Shown: positions 8,953-20,436, numbered from the stretch's first letter. The stretch: 23,224 nt of DNA from Chromera velia (GCA_018398765.1 JAHBMJ010000635.1:13243-36466), one strand, 5' to 3'. Notes: generated by a model not told the origin, from the letters alone. Translations and numbers: made by a program.

Positions 8953-11900
8953 ATGCTCCAGCTGGCCTTCTATGTCCTTAGCCGGATAGCGGGACTTTGC
9001 TGTCCCGTTTCCCTGGTGTCGTGGAGGAAGACAGCTCCCTTACGAGAAATAGAAACACCACCAACTTCTTTCTTCTCCTTCTCAATATCTGACTTGGTAT
9101 GCTGCTTGGTGAGCTGCGGGCTCCTTCTGGCGGTCTTTCTGCTTGAAGAAATCGCTGCAGACATCGGTAGAAGGCTGGAGCTTCACCCTCTTTCTCAGTA
9201 TGATGAGGAGCAGAAAGGAGGAGCTCAGGAGCAGTCGGAGTCTCTTCTCTGTCAATCTGCAGAAGTCTCCTTCTCAGGCGGGATGCCCGAGAGGCAGGTG
9301 TCGAGCAGAGAGAGAGAACGGGATAGGGTTAGAGAGAGGGAGGAAAGGGGGAGAGATATGGAGAGGGGGGGGAAGCACCGTCAGAGGGAACGGGGAAGGG
9401 ACAGGGGGCAGCTTCGAGACCAAAAGAGACGGCCTTCTCCCCCCCACCCACCTTCCCTTTACCCATTGAAGCCGAAAACACAAAAGCCCAAATATTTCCA
9501 TCGGCTCGTTCTCAACCGGTGGGGTCTCCCTGTGGAACTCGTCAATAGGGTCTCTGTCTTCCTTGCCGGTCAGTAGCCTGCCTGCCTGGCTCAGCCGCTC
9601 AAGAAGGGAAAAGGAATGTGGGAGCCAATTTTTAAGTTTGTGTGCATATCTTCTCCATTGTGCGCCTTCGCCAACGTGTATGCCCTCGTTTCTTCCACCG
9701 ACTCGCACTAGTCATGCTTCTCGAACTTTCCGCAGAGTTCATCGATTCGATCCTTCCTGCCTGTGTGAATGGAGAGGTCTTTTATTAGCTCTTGCTCCAC
9801 CTTCATCTTTGCCCGCATGCGAAAAAAGACTTCTTGCAGCGAGTGGAGCAGTGTTTGCGTTTTGTTGTTGCTTGTTCTTCCCATGCATGCAAACTGCCAT
9901 CAATGATCCCATGCAATGCAGGAGACGCCTCCCACTGGAGAGGGCAGTACAATCTGGTCATGAGGGAGATCGCCGCCGGGTGGCAGAGACCACCTGCGTG
10001 CGTTCGCTCTGCTCTGGAGTACTACGCAGGTGCGTCTGTTTTCTGTGGTTGTGAATGAAAGGGGTGATTTGTTAACAGAAGCGACTGACATGAGGAATCG
10101 AAAGAGCCATTTTTCGTTTTCCTTCATTTACTTCTTGTGTGCAAGGTAAAGTCACTGCGTGCATTCTTCACACAAGCAAAAGTCGTCCGTTCCTGCGTGC
10201 GGCATACCGTCGATAGAAGTCAGATGGGATAGATGGGTGCACTGCCTTTCGTTCGTTCGTTCGTTCGTGAGTGAGGGAGTGCAGACGAGAGGATGACAGT
10301 GTCACGTCATCCCAGCGACCCCCCTTCCTCTGGAGGGCGAGGAGACGGCAATGCACTCTCCCTCGAGCGCTTCGTGGACGAATGGCGCCAAGCTCCCTCC
10401 ACACACAGACAGCTGTACGGGAGGCCCGTGGCTCTCGAGTTCGCGGGGTTTCAGGCCTTTGCCCGTCTGCGTCTGTCGTGTCTACGAGACGAGCTGGGAG
10501 CACTGGAAGAGGAGAGCGAGAGGGAGAGGGAAGGAGAGGGGGGCGGTACTTCGGCAGCAGGATTGAATGATTTGGGGGGGGGGGAACGGGGGGGGGGGGG
10601 GGGNNNNNNNNNNNNNNNNNGGGGGGGGACTGGGGGACTGAGGGGAAATTTTACCGGCGGAGGGGGGACAGATGGCCGTAGGGCAGAGGGTGGCAGCAGC
10701 AGGAGCAGTGGAAGGAGAAGGCAAAATCTGGATGGTGCCAAGAGGGTAAGTGAGGGAGGGAGGAGTCAGGGGTGGGTGGGTAGGGGGGCCTCGCGAGACG
10801 AGTGAGTTTTTTGTTTTGTGTTGGTCGTGGCTCTGTCTCTCTTGACGTTCGCTTCTCAAAGCAGGTATGCATCCATCCATCCATCGTCTGTGTGAGTGAG
10901 GCAGGCTAATCGCCCTGCAGAGGGAGGGCCCTTTTGTTAGAGGGAGGCTCCCTGATCTCTCTCTCAGTCTGCATGCGTGCTGGCTTGCCTGTTTTTCTGT
11001 CTGAAAGTGCGCCCGTGTGGCTCGCTCCTTTAATTCTTGAATTGGTGAGTCCATCCAAGACCGCACTCCGCAGTCTTTTCCCTTGGATTGTCTGCGGGTT
11101 CCCGCCCCCCCGCTCTCTCTGTTTCTCTGTCTGTGTGTGTCGTGTATGTTTGCCCCTTCGTCCTCTTCAATCCTTCTCTTCTCCTTTTCCACTCTCTTCT
11201 GTCTGGTTCTTCTTGCAGCGTCTGGAGGAGGAATGGGAAGCGCTGTCTGACTCGGACAGGTCGGAATTCTTCCCCCCCCACCTGATGCGACCCCACTCAG
11301 CACTCCCGGCAGCGGCCTCAGGGGTCTCCCCCTCGACTTCTGCCTCAGGCTCCAGGGGGGGCGTTAGGGGGGCGGGGGGCGTGTCGTCCTCTGCGCAGAA
11401 TCAGAATCCTGGTGGACTGGGGGGGAATCGGAGAGCCTCCCGTGGTCGTGGGGGGGGGAATCATAGAGGTCGAGGCAGGGGTCTGTCCTCCTCAGTGAGA
11501 GGAGACGCCACCGGGTCGCTTCCTCACTCTGTCTCCTCATCCTCCCTCTCCCTCCTGCAACGTCCTCAACAAACCCAGCAGCAACAGTCACAAAGGCACG
11601 GCGGCATGTCAATGAGCCGTCTCCATGGGAGAGGCAGAGAGGCGGTCAGGGGGATAGGGTCCTATGGGGGGCCCTGGGAGGGGGACGTCACTCCCAGTCC
11701 TCTGGGTTCTCACTCGTCTCCCTACTCCCCTCAGCCTGTTGACACCGGTCTCCAACCCAGACCCCACTTCCATCATGGCGGGGATACACAGTTGCCGCAC
11801 AGCCATCTGAGGCAACCGGGACCTCTGAACCCAGTGAGCGACCGCGTCTCAGAGGAAGGGGGGGGGGACGTTGCGCCCCTGACAATCTCTACAGGTGTGC

Positions 11901-13738
11901 AGACTGTTGGGGGCCTCTTCGTTCCGTACCCCCCCTTTGCGTCTTCGGGGATGCCGAATCACCAGAGTGTGGACGACAGGGGCGTTGCAGGAATGGCGTC
12001 CAACCCCCACAACCAGCAGGTGCCCTGGTGGCTCTATCAGAGGGCCCCGGAAGGGGGGTGCACGTGGACTGACGGCACCCCGGCCGTCTACGGGGGTCGC
12101 TTTCCGTTCGACTCTGTGCAGGATGGCGGGGGTGATGTAGTGGGTTTCCATTCGAGTGCATCTGTCCCCCCCTTCCCCCACAACCACACGCACGGATCTG
12201 CAGGGCCTCTATACAACCCCCATCCCCATCCTCACCACAACACTCCACTCCACCTGCACCCCCTCCACGGAAGCGAGGAAGCTCAGAGGCTCAGCCCCCA
12301 GTGGCACCCTCGGCAGCCCTACGGAGACCCCTACTGCACCCCCCGCATGATGCACGGACAGGGGCAGCCTGCAGGGGTCCTCGACTCATCCCCCTTTCTG
12401 CAATCGGTCCAGCCACCCATGCACTCGCACGCACAGCACCCCTGGCAGTTGCACAGCCACAGGGGTCTACCCCTTCACATGCACGCAGCAGGTGCAGGGG
12501 CATCCCTGGGTCTCTCTGCCTGCCTCCATGGATCACCCCTGACACTTCACCAGCAGAGCCATGCAGCCATGCCGCGAGGAGCAATCCCGCCAGACACTGC
12601 TGCTGCTGCTGCATGCGGAGAGCCGCAGTACATCGAACAGACAGCCCAGCAGACCTCCATGTCCCCCCCTCCCTCGTCTGCCTCTGCAGCTTCGGGAGGC
12701 AGCGGCCGGATGGCAGCTGCTGACGGGTCTACAGGGAGTCACGTGTATCACCCCGGGGGGGATCACCAACCCGCTGCCACGTCGTCACGGGGCCGCATGG
12801 TGACCTCCCCTTCTCTCGGCATTCCAAGGGGGGGCCTGTATCCCAACGCCCACCATCAACACCCGCACCTGCAACAACCAGCGGGGGCCCACAGAAGGCC
12901 CCGAGTGTCCCCAGCCGACTCCTCATCTTCCTTCTCGTCCTCCGCAGCAGCTGCTGCTGCTGCGGGGATGGGGGGGGCATGCCGGGGCATCGGGGCCCCT
13001 GGTGGTCCCATCTCTTCGACCCAGGTTCGAGGAGAGAACAAACTGTCCTCCCTTCCCTCAGCAGGCTCCTTCGCCTCCGCGATCTCTGCAGCCTCTGCCT
13101 CAACCTGCACGACAGGCACACACCGACAGGGAAGGGGAAGGGGGAGCCGAAGCGCGAGGGCTCACAAGGGAAGTGAAAGGGGCACTGCCAGGCAAACGGC
13201 CTCCCATAGACGAGACGTGGAAGGAGGGGCCAATGCAGGCTCCATGCGTTCGGGTATTGGGGAGGGCATGCAGATCGTGCAGGAAGAGCACGAGACCTTT
13301 CGGGGAAGTGCCCCGGCATGCCACTCCTCTCAGTCATCCGAAGTCTTCTACACTCCCCGCCGCATCTCGGCTGCTGCTGCCGGGGCCCTCCCTGAGGGAC
13401 TGGGCCCCGCTTCCCTTTCCTCGCCTTCTGCATCCGCCTCTGGGAGATCCTCACTTCCCAAGAACCGCAACAACGCAAGCAGCTGCTCCGGTGCAGCAGG
13501 AAATGAGCCTAGCATGAGCATGGGAGTAAAGGCGGGTGGAGAGAAGGGGAAGCAGACGGAGGAGACAAAGGCGAGAGAGAAGGAGAGGGAAAGAGGGAGA
13601 GAGCGGACGGCCTCGTCCGGATTGCAACTTCCCTTTTCTCTGTCCCTCCCCTTTGGTCTTTTTTCGTCCAGCTCTTCCTCCTCCTCTTCCTCTGCTTCCA
13701 ATCAACAAGACCAGCAGACAAGCGGGGGCGGGAAGTAA
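8953..13738 (+). CDS. Large low-complexity protein with RE/RD block, possible split HMG-box-like segment and RGG motifs (four exons)
   Basis: Exons: 8953-9568, 9922-10029, 10285-10745, 11219-13738 (1,234 aa with the 17-N gap as written). Junction phases 1/1/0 agree at all three GT-AG introns; the last donor is GTAAGT and the last acceptor TTCTTGCAG. Residues 118-160 alternate Arg with Glu or Asp. Around 286-313 (YGRP...FAGFQAFARLR) and 396-413 (RLEEEWEALSDSDRSEFF) the sequence resembles the two ends of an HMG box, separated by a Gly/Arg-rich insertion that contains the N gap. Residues 440-490 carry RGG/RGRG motifs typical of RNA binding. The rest is rich in Gln, His, Pro, Ser and Gly, with poly-Ala and poly-Ser runs, and is likely disordered. 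A nuclear DNA- or RNA-binding role is an inference. The start is uncertain: the first 65 residues are hydrophobic and may really be intron or UTR, since good acceptors occur at about 9198 and 9261. Frame across the gap cannot be proved. Confidence 0.65.
9569..9921 (+). other. Intron 1 of HMG-like gene
   Basis: The donor is GCCG|GTCAGT at 9569 (weaker than consensus) and the acceptor is ATGCAG|GA at 9921. Phase 1 on both sides rebuilds a Gly codon and gives VFLAG-DASHW. A stop (TAG) directly follows the donor in frame, so an intron or gene end is required here. Its length of 353 bp matches the other introns. Confidence 0.6.
10030..10284 (+). other. Intron 2 of HMG-like gene, with TTCG repeat at its 3' end
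   Basis: The donor is GCAG|GTGCGT at 10030 and the acceptor is AGTGCAG|AC at 10284, phase 1, rebuilding an Asp codon. An in-frame TGA lies just upstream of the acceptor, which leaves few alternatives. Six TTCG units (10247-10268) supply the only pyrimidine-rich sequence before the acceptor. Confidence 0.6.
10247..10268. repeat. TTCG microsatellite before splice acceptor
   Basis: Tandem TTCG units end 16 bp before the inferred acceptor CAG at 10282-10284 and appear to serve as its polypyrimidine tract. Confidence 0.8.
10574..10628. other. Poly-G coding tract containing an assembly gap (N)
   Basis: A G-rich run (10574-10603) enters 17 N characters (10604-10620) and resumes as G (10621-10628). 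It lies within an exon and would encode poly-Gly. The N length may be a placeholder, so neither the true length nor the frame across it is known. The open frame is the same one before and after the gap as written. Confidence 0.9.
10746..11218 (+). other. Intron 3 of HMG-like gene
   Basis: The donor is AGAGG|GTAAGTGAG and the acceptor is TTCTTGCAG|CGT, preceded by a long pyrimidine tract (about 11155-11215); phase 0. Both sites are near consensus. The open frame upstream of the acceptor back to 10934 is intronic read-through, rich in Cys, Leu and Ser. Confidence 0.8.
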
Positions 13739-15570
13739 ACAGAAAGGAGGAGTGAGGAAGAGCAAGGCATGGCTTGGTTGGTTGGTTGGTTTCTTTGCTC
13801 ATCATCATCTGATGGATTGGTGGGGTAGATCAGCTGAACGTTCTGCTGACTGTTTGAGGGGGATGGGTGGGTGGGTGGGTGGCAGGCAGGCAGTGTGAGA
13901 GATGAGGGAGGAAACATGAAAGACTCGGAGAGGAGGTATTGCTTTTCCCTGCCTTTGACCAACCACTGGTGAAAAGGAGAATGCACAAAGTGAATCAAAA
14001 TGGAGGGCTCCGAGTTGGAGCCCTCCCTGGTTTTCTTTCCGTTTTTTCTTTCTTGCTTCCTTTGTTTGTTTTTCGTCAGGCTTTGAAGTGGGGAGAGGGA
14101 AGCGGAGAGCAGCAGACAGCTGGGGTTCGTTTGTTTCTCGGTACTGATTGTGTGGTTTGTTGGTTTGCTTCTTTTGGGGGAAGTGAAGAAAACGCGACAA
14201 GAATAGAAAGAAAAATAACAATCATGCAAGAGTGGGAGGGAAGAAACGAAAAAAGAGAGATTAGCAAAGAAGCGAAGGAGAGAAGGAAGGGTGTCCGTTT
14301 AGCTCTCTCTCTCATTGTCGAGCCGGCTGGCTGTTTGGTTTCGTTCGTTTGGTTTGGCCACGGTCTCGGCCTGTCTTGTATTGTCTTTCTGACTGATAAG
14401 GATTGATTGAAGAAGGGGGGAAATCGTTGGCAAAGTGATCGAAGGTTTGGTCTCTTATTTGGGGAAAGAGGAAAAGGCACTGGTGGAGCGAAGCATGTCG
14501 AGTGTGCAGGGGTATTGCGGAGGCACGACACACAAACAATAGGGCAGACAGTCTTTTGAAAAGTTTTCGCTCGTTGCTTCCTTTGTCTCTTCCCTTTTCT
14601 CTTTCTAAGGTTTTGTTGACTGGTGAAGATCCTTTTCCATGATTCAACGAAGTGGACATGGAACGAAGACCATTGGAGACGGCTGTCGGTTCTCCGTTTT
14701 GAAAGTAAGAAGGAAAAGGTTGAAAGAGCAATGGAATAAATGACTTTCAGAATTGAATGCCTTTCCTGCAGGAGGTTTATCTCTCATCTTTGATTGCTTC
14801 CTTCTCCTCAATCTTGCTTTTTGAGCTTGTTTTGTTTCCTGCTTTTTTCAATCATATTCAAGCAGCCACTTCCTTCCTTAGTCCTCTTTGAAACCGTCAC
14901 CCCAGTGTGAGGGTGATCGATCGATCGTTCATGGTTCCTTTCCTTTTGAAGGTGGGAAACAAAGTGAGAAGAAAAGTTCCGTCTCTTTCCCTTTCCTTTT
15001 GAAGGAAATGAAGAAGCGTACCAGCCGGATTCCAGAGAATGATCAAAAGCAAAGAGAAGCGCAGCGACTGCGAAAAGGGGTAAAAAGGTGTGTGTCCTCC
15101 TCGGCCCCTTTCCCTTTGTTGCGATTCGATGTCTACTGTTTCCCCCCTCTTCTTTTCCTTGCGTCCTTTCTTTCTCCATGCATGTCCCTTCTTTCTCTCC
15201 TGTCCTTCAATTCCTTTGTCCTCTTGATTTCTGCCTGCGAAAGCCGATTTCAAACAAAGAGGGTTTTTTGAGAACTGAAAAAGGGGCCCATCCAGCGGGG
15301 TATCCACTCTATCTCTGTGCCATGCTGATCCCTTCGTTCGTTTTGTCGTCCCTTCTCTGCCCCTCTCTCTTCTCGCGACTGCTCTATCACCGTCTGACTG
15401 TCGATCACTCAATGACTCTGTCTACCTGTCTACGAACAAGTACGTCTGACTGAATGCATGCCTCGCGATTTGCCGGAGGAGCACGTCCACTCACGACGAG
15501 CATCTGGCTTTTCGTCCCTCCTTTGATAAAGTCTTCAACTCAGTCAGGTCATTGGAGGAATGGAGAGAGG
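13739..15570. other. 3' flank of HMG-like gene; no further gene seen
   Basis: After the TAA at 13736-13738 the sequence holds TTGG units (13774-13792), GGGT then GGCA units (13862-13892), a GATCGATCGATCG palindromic run near 14916-14928, and long pyrimidine-rich stretches. An AATAAA at 14735-14740 is the clearest polyadenylation-like hexamer but is 1 kb from the stop. Open frames on both strands here are low in complexity and overlap one another, with no recognised domain. Confidence 0.55.
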
Positions 15571-18500
15571 GATGCATGGAAAGGAAAGGAAAGGAAAGGA
15601 AAGGAAGGAAGTCGTCGTCAAAGGATGGATGGATCGAATGAATAAACGAAACGATGGAGGAAAGAAGGAATGAAGAGAATGTATAAGTATACGCATGCAC
15701 AGAGAATGAAACGACGCGAAAGCAAGAAGCTGTGGGTCGGTTTGTTGATCGAAGGAAGGAAGGAACGAAGGAAATTTCACGAATCAAACTGGGGGCAAAA
15801 ATCTGTCATTCTTTCAATCAGTCTGCCACCGCCTCTTTTTTTGCTTGCCCCCTTCTCTCCTGAGTTTTGTATTTTGTTTTTTCTCTTTCCTGCATGCACT
15901 CTCAGGATCATCATCCGTTGCAAGAGAGAGAGAGGAGAAAATCTCAAGAGGGAAGTTGCTTCCTTCCTTTCTTTCTTCTCCTGCTGGGTGCCAAAGTCCC
16001 TTCCTTCCTGCATGAGTGTGCCAGAGAGTGTTCTCTCTCTTTGCTGCTCTGCTGCTCCCTTTCTCGTTCCTTCTCTCTTCTCTGTAGGTGTCAAATAACA
16101 AGAATGAACGACGGGAAGTCAATCGCGTCAGCCCTCGTTCTTTCTCAAAACAGGCAAAGAGAGTCTTCAGTGATGTCTGAAAAGAAAGAAAAGAAGAGAA
16201 ACGATGCGTGCTGAAGGTGTCTTCGTTCGCAGGGAAAGGACAAGAAGAGAACAGAACAGAAGAAAAAAAGGACACAGAGAAATCAGAAAGGAAGAGAGGG
16301 GCGGAATTGAGACGATGAGCCGACACGAAACGAAGTGTTGCGTAAAGGAAAGAACGAAAGAGAGAGTGAATCAGGATTTGAAGGAAAGAAATAAAGCGAG
16401 AAAGAGAAAGAGAAGGAAGTCTCAGATAAATGCGACGAACACAAAAACTGGATGTGCGCTTTCTGTCTCTTTGGTTTTGCGCAAGCATTTGTGCCCCTTT
16501 CGTGATTCCTTTCTTTCTTTTTTCCTTCCTATCTCATGGACAGCAGCATTCGTTCAGGTGCATTGGAAGAAAGAGAGTGACCAGAAAAGAACAAGCGGGT
16601 GCGACCGGGCGGCACACAACGATAAGAGACATGCTGTCAGTCAGTGGATTCATCGTACGCATATTCGCATGTGGTGGTGAGCTGAAGAAGCGCCATCAGC
16701 CAACCACGAGAACGTTCGAATTGCTTTTTTTCTTTCAATCGTCCCTCCCTCCCGCCTTTCAGTCAGTCAGTCCGTTAGGATATGTGGACAAACTGTTTGC
16801 TGAAAGAATTGATTTGCAGCCTCACCTCACGTCAGGTCGAGGCCGTTTGCACAGCAGCAAGAGTGGAGGATCGATTGTGAATCCTCCCCTTTTTTAATAT
16901 CTGAATTCTGCATGTCTGTTCCTTCCTTTTGTGCTAGAACTGGGTCCAAGCCACCAAGATGAATGGATGGTATTGGGAAAGAACGTCGAGAATATTCTGT
17001 TCTTCAATTCTTGTGAAACGAAACGACAAGCAACACAAGGAAAACAAACAAGCAAGGAAGGAAGCTTTCAAGAATTGGAACGAAAGGCCAACTGACATGC
17101 AGACGGGAAATGAAACAAACTTTCTTTGTTTTTTGTTTATTATGTCGTTGTGCATATCCAAGCCTTGTGGCATCTTACGCACATGCTGTTGGCTACGTGC
17201 ATTGCTTCAGAGCAAGAAAGTGCAGACAAAAAAAAGAAAGTATAACAACTCGAGGAAGAAGGGAGAAGCAGGTGTCTGTTCTTCCTTGTTTGAGTTTGCA
17301 CTGAAATCGGCTCTCCGGCTTCACCCAGTGCTTTTTGATTCCTACAAAGAATGAATTCGTGTTTTCTTCTTTTTTGACATGCAGAGGGAGAGAAAAGAAA
17401 AGAACAGAAGAGAAAGAAAGAAAGGACGGAGTGAGGACAGATGACTGCCGAGTGAGGACAGATGACTGCCTCTGTCCCTCGGTCTCTGTCTCTATCTCTC
17501 TCTGCCTCCTTTTTTTGTGCTCTTCGATCCTCCAGGCTGGAGGCAGGAGGGAGGGAGCACGTTCTTTCCTTCTTTCATTTACCTTCTTTCCTTCAAGAGG
17601 GGTTTTGTCTGTCTGTCATTCACTCGAACATCGCAAAGAAAGGACAACCGCCGATCTTCTTGATTGCTGGGCTGGGACGTCATGGGAAAGGACAGCAGCT
17701 CCCTTTCCTCCCTTAATTTTCCCTCCTCGGAGGGAGCGCAGAGAGAGAGAGAAAAAGAGTGTCTGTGTGTCGCATGAAAGAATCGTTTTGTTCCTGTTTG
17801 GTTTCCTTTCTTTCTTTTGATAAAGAAAAGAAAAAAAGGCAAAAGGCTGTCTGTTCCACTACAGGGTCAGGGAGAAGAGGGGACGGGGAACGGTTTTTTC
17901 CAATTTGCTTGAAAAAGATTGGCAAGAGAAAGAGACGTTAGTGCAGGACTCGCAAAAGAAAAAGAAAGATCCAAAGAAAGAGACAGTCCATTGCACTTTG
18001 TTGCAAAGAAAATGTCTTTTACGGCCGAGTTGCCATTCTGTCAGTCTGTACGTGACATTCCAAGGATAGAGAGAAAAGAAAACAAGAGCGGATTCTTGTT
18101 TGGTCTGATCTGATCCAATTCCCCATATGTTTAACATCATCCTCCCTTTTCTTCTCTTCCCTATGGCTGCCCTTAAGTTTTGCTTGACTGGTTGGTTGGG
18201 TTCGTTGCCGACGGGCGATTTTGAATTGGTTGGATGGCTTGCTGGCTGGCTGGCCGGGTTGGTTTTGTTATTTCTTTCTTTCCTTCCTTCCTTCCTTTGA
18301 GTCTCTGTAGTGGCCCTCGCCAAGTTCCCTTCTCTCGATCTACCTGTCTCCTTCTTTCCCTTTCCTCTTCCTTCTGCAACAATGATCGCGTGACAGAAAG
18401 AAACGTTTCGACAAAAAGGATCGAAAAGGCTCCTTGTTCAATTGACCAGAGGGGACGGGAAAAGCTGGAAAAGAAGGGGGGGAAAGAAACATTTGCTTTG

Positions 18501-19580
18501 GAGTGGTTCGCCGTCACTGGGACGAAACACATTGAGACAGGGTACGTGGGTAGAGTAGTCATCAATCGTTTTGCTGGACTGGTCGGAGACCGTGGTTGGT
18601 TTTTTGTTCGATTGATTGATTGTTTTGTTTGATTCGTTGGTTTTGATCAATCGATCGATCATGCAGAGAGAGAAGAACGAAATACGGAAGGAAGGAAGGA
18701 AGAGAAGAAAGACTGTGCGTGAGTAAGTCCTCGGTCGAGCTCCCGGCACGCGTCTCATCGATTGAAGAAAGGAGGGGAAGGAGAAAGCCTGTCTGTTACG
18801 TTCAAGGAGTGAGTGAATGATTTCGGGTTGATTTGAGACGAATGTCCAGATTTCTCTATCCGTTGTCCACCCGTCCATCTGCTTTCTTTCCTTCCTTTCT
18901 TCACTTCCATTTCTGGGTCCAGGATGGAATGGAAAGGAAAGGAAAGAAGAGTATTCTGTCTAGACTCTCAGATGGATGGATGGGGCCATTCATTCCATTG
19001 CGTTGGGGGGGTAAGGACAGGAAGGAGAGCGACAGACGAACTGTTGACCTCGATCCTGCTGAGATAGAAAATCTGAAGAAGAAAGAAAGGGTGGGTCAGA
19101 ATTCAGGGCGCGGCGCATGTGCGCCTCACCCGTTCCCACCTCAACCTCCTCCCCCCCCTTTTTTTTGTCTTCCTTCCTTCGTGTTCCTGCCCGCCCTTCC
19201 ATACAGGAGAGGAGGGTCAGGAAGAGAAGGTTCCTGATTGCCTGCCTGCCTGTTTGTTTTGCGTCTTGCATTCAGTATTGAGTGTGCCCGTCTGCCTGCC
19301 TGACTGACTGACGGACGAAGACCTTCGGGTTTGGTCTGGTCTGGTTGTCTCTCTCTCTCTCCCTTTCTGTTGTGTTTGTTTGTTTGTTTGTGTCCTGAAT
19401 TGTCCTTCCTGTCTGAGATCCTGAGTGGGAGAGACTGTCTGTCCCTTTGAAAGGTGGCAGCACGACTGACTGATTGATTGATGGACGAACGACCTACCTA
19501 CGGATTGAACTGAAGTGAACAGAGCTCGTTCGTTTGTTCGTTCCTATCTCTCCTCCCTTGTGCAGTCAAAAGAGCTCCGT
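15571..19580. other. Gene-poor region of purine/pyrimidine blocks and simple repeats
   Basis: Blocks rich in GAAAG/GGAA alternate with blocks rich in CTTTC/TTCC, changing strand bias every few hundred bases. Simple arrays include AAGGA (15578-15610), TGGC (18236-18254), TTTC/TTCC (18272-18297), ATTG (18609-18622), GATC-type (18646-18661), GGAA (18686-18702), TGCC/TGAC (19291-19312) and TTTG (19371-19391). No open frame combines splice signals, balanced composition and a recognised motif. A distant gene's intron could run through here. Confidence 0.55.
17429..17470. repeat. Perfect 21-bp tandem duplication
   Basis: The 21-bp unit beginning GAGTGAGGACAG and ending ACTGCC occurs twice with no mismatch and no spacer (17429-17449 and 17450-17470). 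It is more complex than the surrounding microsatellites. Confidence 0.9.
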
Positions 19581-19581
19581 G

Positions 19582-19623
<42 letters not shown>

Positions 19624-19640
19624 TTGACAGACAGACAGAC
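19582..19640. repeat. GACA microsatellite
   Basis: Tandem GACA/CAGA units with two interruptions (an AAAC and an ATTG variant). The unit is the reverse complement of the TGTC array at the left end of the window. Confidence 0.9.
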
Positions 19641-20435
19641 GAGCATGGCAAAATACATAGATAGGGAGAAAACGCGCCTGCAAAGACGAAAAAGGCGATG
19701 GCGCAGGAGTGCAAAGTGGTAAAACAACATGATCCAACTAATTGGACATTTGCTTTCCTTTCTTCTCTTTTTCATTGCACGTCATTTTGACAGCCGGAGA
19801 CCGACATGAGGTACCTCTCCCACCCGCCCCACCCAAGCTGTGGCAAGAAGGTCGTCTGAGAGAAGAAGAGAAGAGACAGGAAGGAAGGAAGGAAGGAAAC
19901 AATCAAGACGACTGGATTGATTGCCGCTTTTTTTGTGTCGTTTCTTTTGATTGGATTGATGCTCATTCGGGAGGGGAAGGGAAGGAGGGATTGAGGAGGC
20001 ATTTCTTTACAGACAGGGAGGGAAACAATGCGAGAAAGAGGGAAAGAAGAGAAGAGACAGAAACAGACAGAAAACAGAGAATTTGTTGTGGAAAAAGCTT
20101 AAGCACAACCGACATGAAAGAGCAGAAGGGATGGTGCGAGGATCGTTGGACGGTCTGCCTGCCTATCTATCTGTCTGTCTCTCTGTTGGTTCCTCACAGT
20201 GTCTGAATGTCTCTCTGTGGCTCTATTCCGTCACTCCAGAATGGAGAGGGAAAGACTACGGACAAAGGACGTCAGAGGAGACCAGCACAGAGGTCTTGTT
20301 ACATTATGTTCTTGCTTTGCGTCTGCGTCGAGAACCTTGTTTTGCTCTCCTGTCCACAGTTATCCGGCGAAGGCATGAAGGCAAAGTGTGTGTCCTGTCC
20401 TCGTCTGCTGAAACGCTGGTAGATGGTTTTCTCTT
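19641..20435. other. Spacer with GGAA and TCTG repeats; one open frame of uncertain meaning
   Basis: GGAA units occur at 19878-19899 and TCTA/TCTG units near 20157-20182. A plus-strand frame through about 20205-20430 reads with mixed composition, but it has no recognised motif and runs into the GT array on its right, so I leave it uncalled. Confidence 0.45.
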
Positions 20436-20436
20436 C

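Noticed and set aside
9274-9708. Minus-strand open frame of 144 codons overlapping exon 1 of the HMG-like gene
   Set aside because: It is Pro/Leu/Ser-rich, antisense to an Arg/Glu repeat. The plus frame gives phase-consistent joins to three further exons.
10482-11303. Minus-strand open frame of 273 codons spanning the N gap
   Set aside because: It crosses the intron and gap, is rich in Pro and Ser, has no motif, and mirrors G-rich plus-strand coding sequence.
12729-13765. Several long minus-strand open frames opposite the last exon
   Set aside because: They are shadows of a GC-rich, Ser/Gly/His/Gln-coding exon on the plus strand, whose single frame is open for 839 codons.
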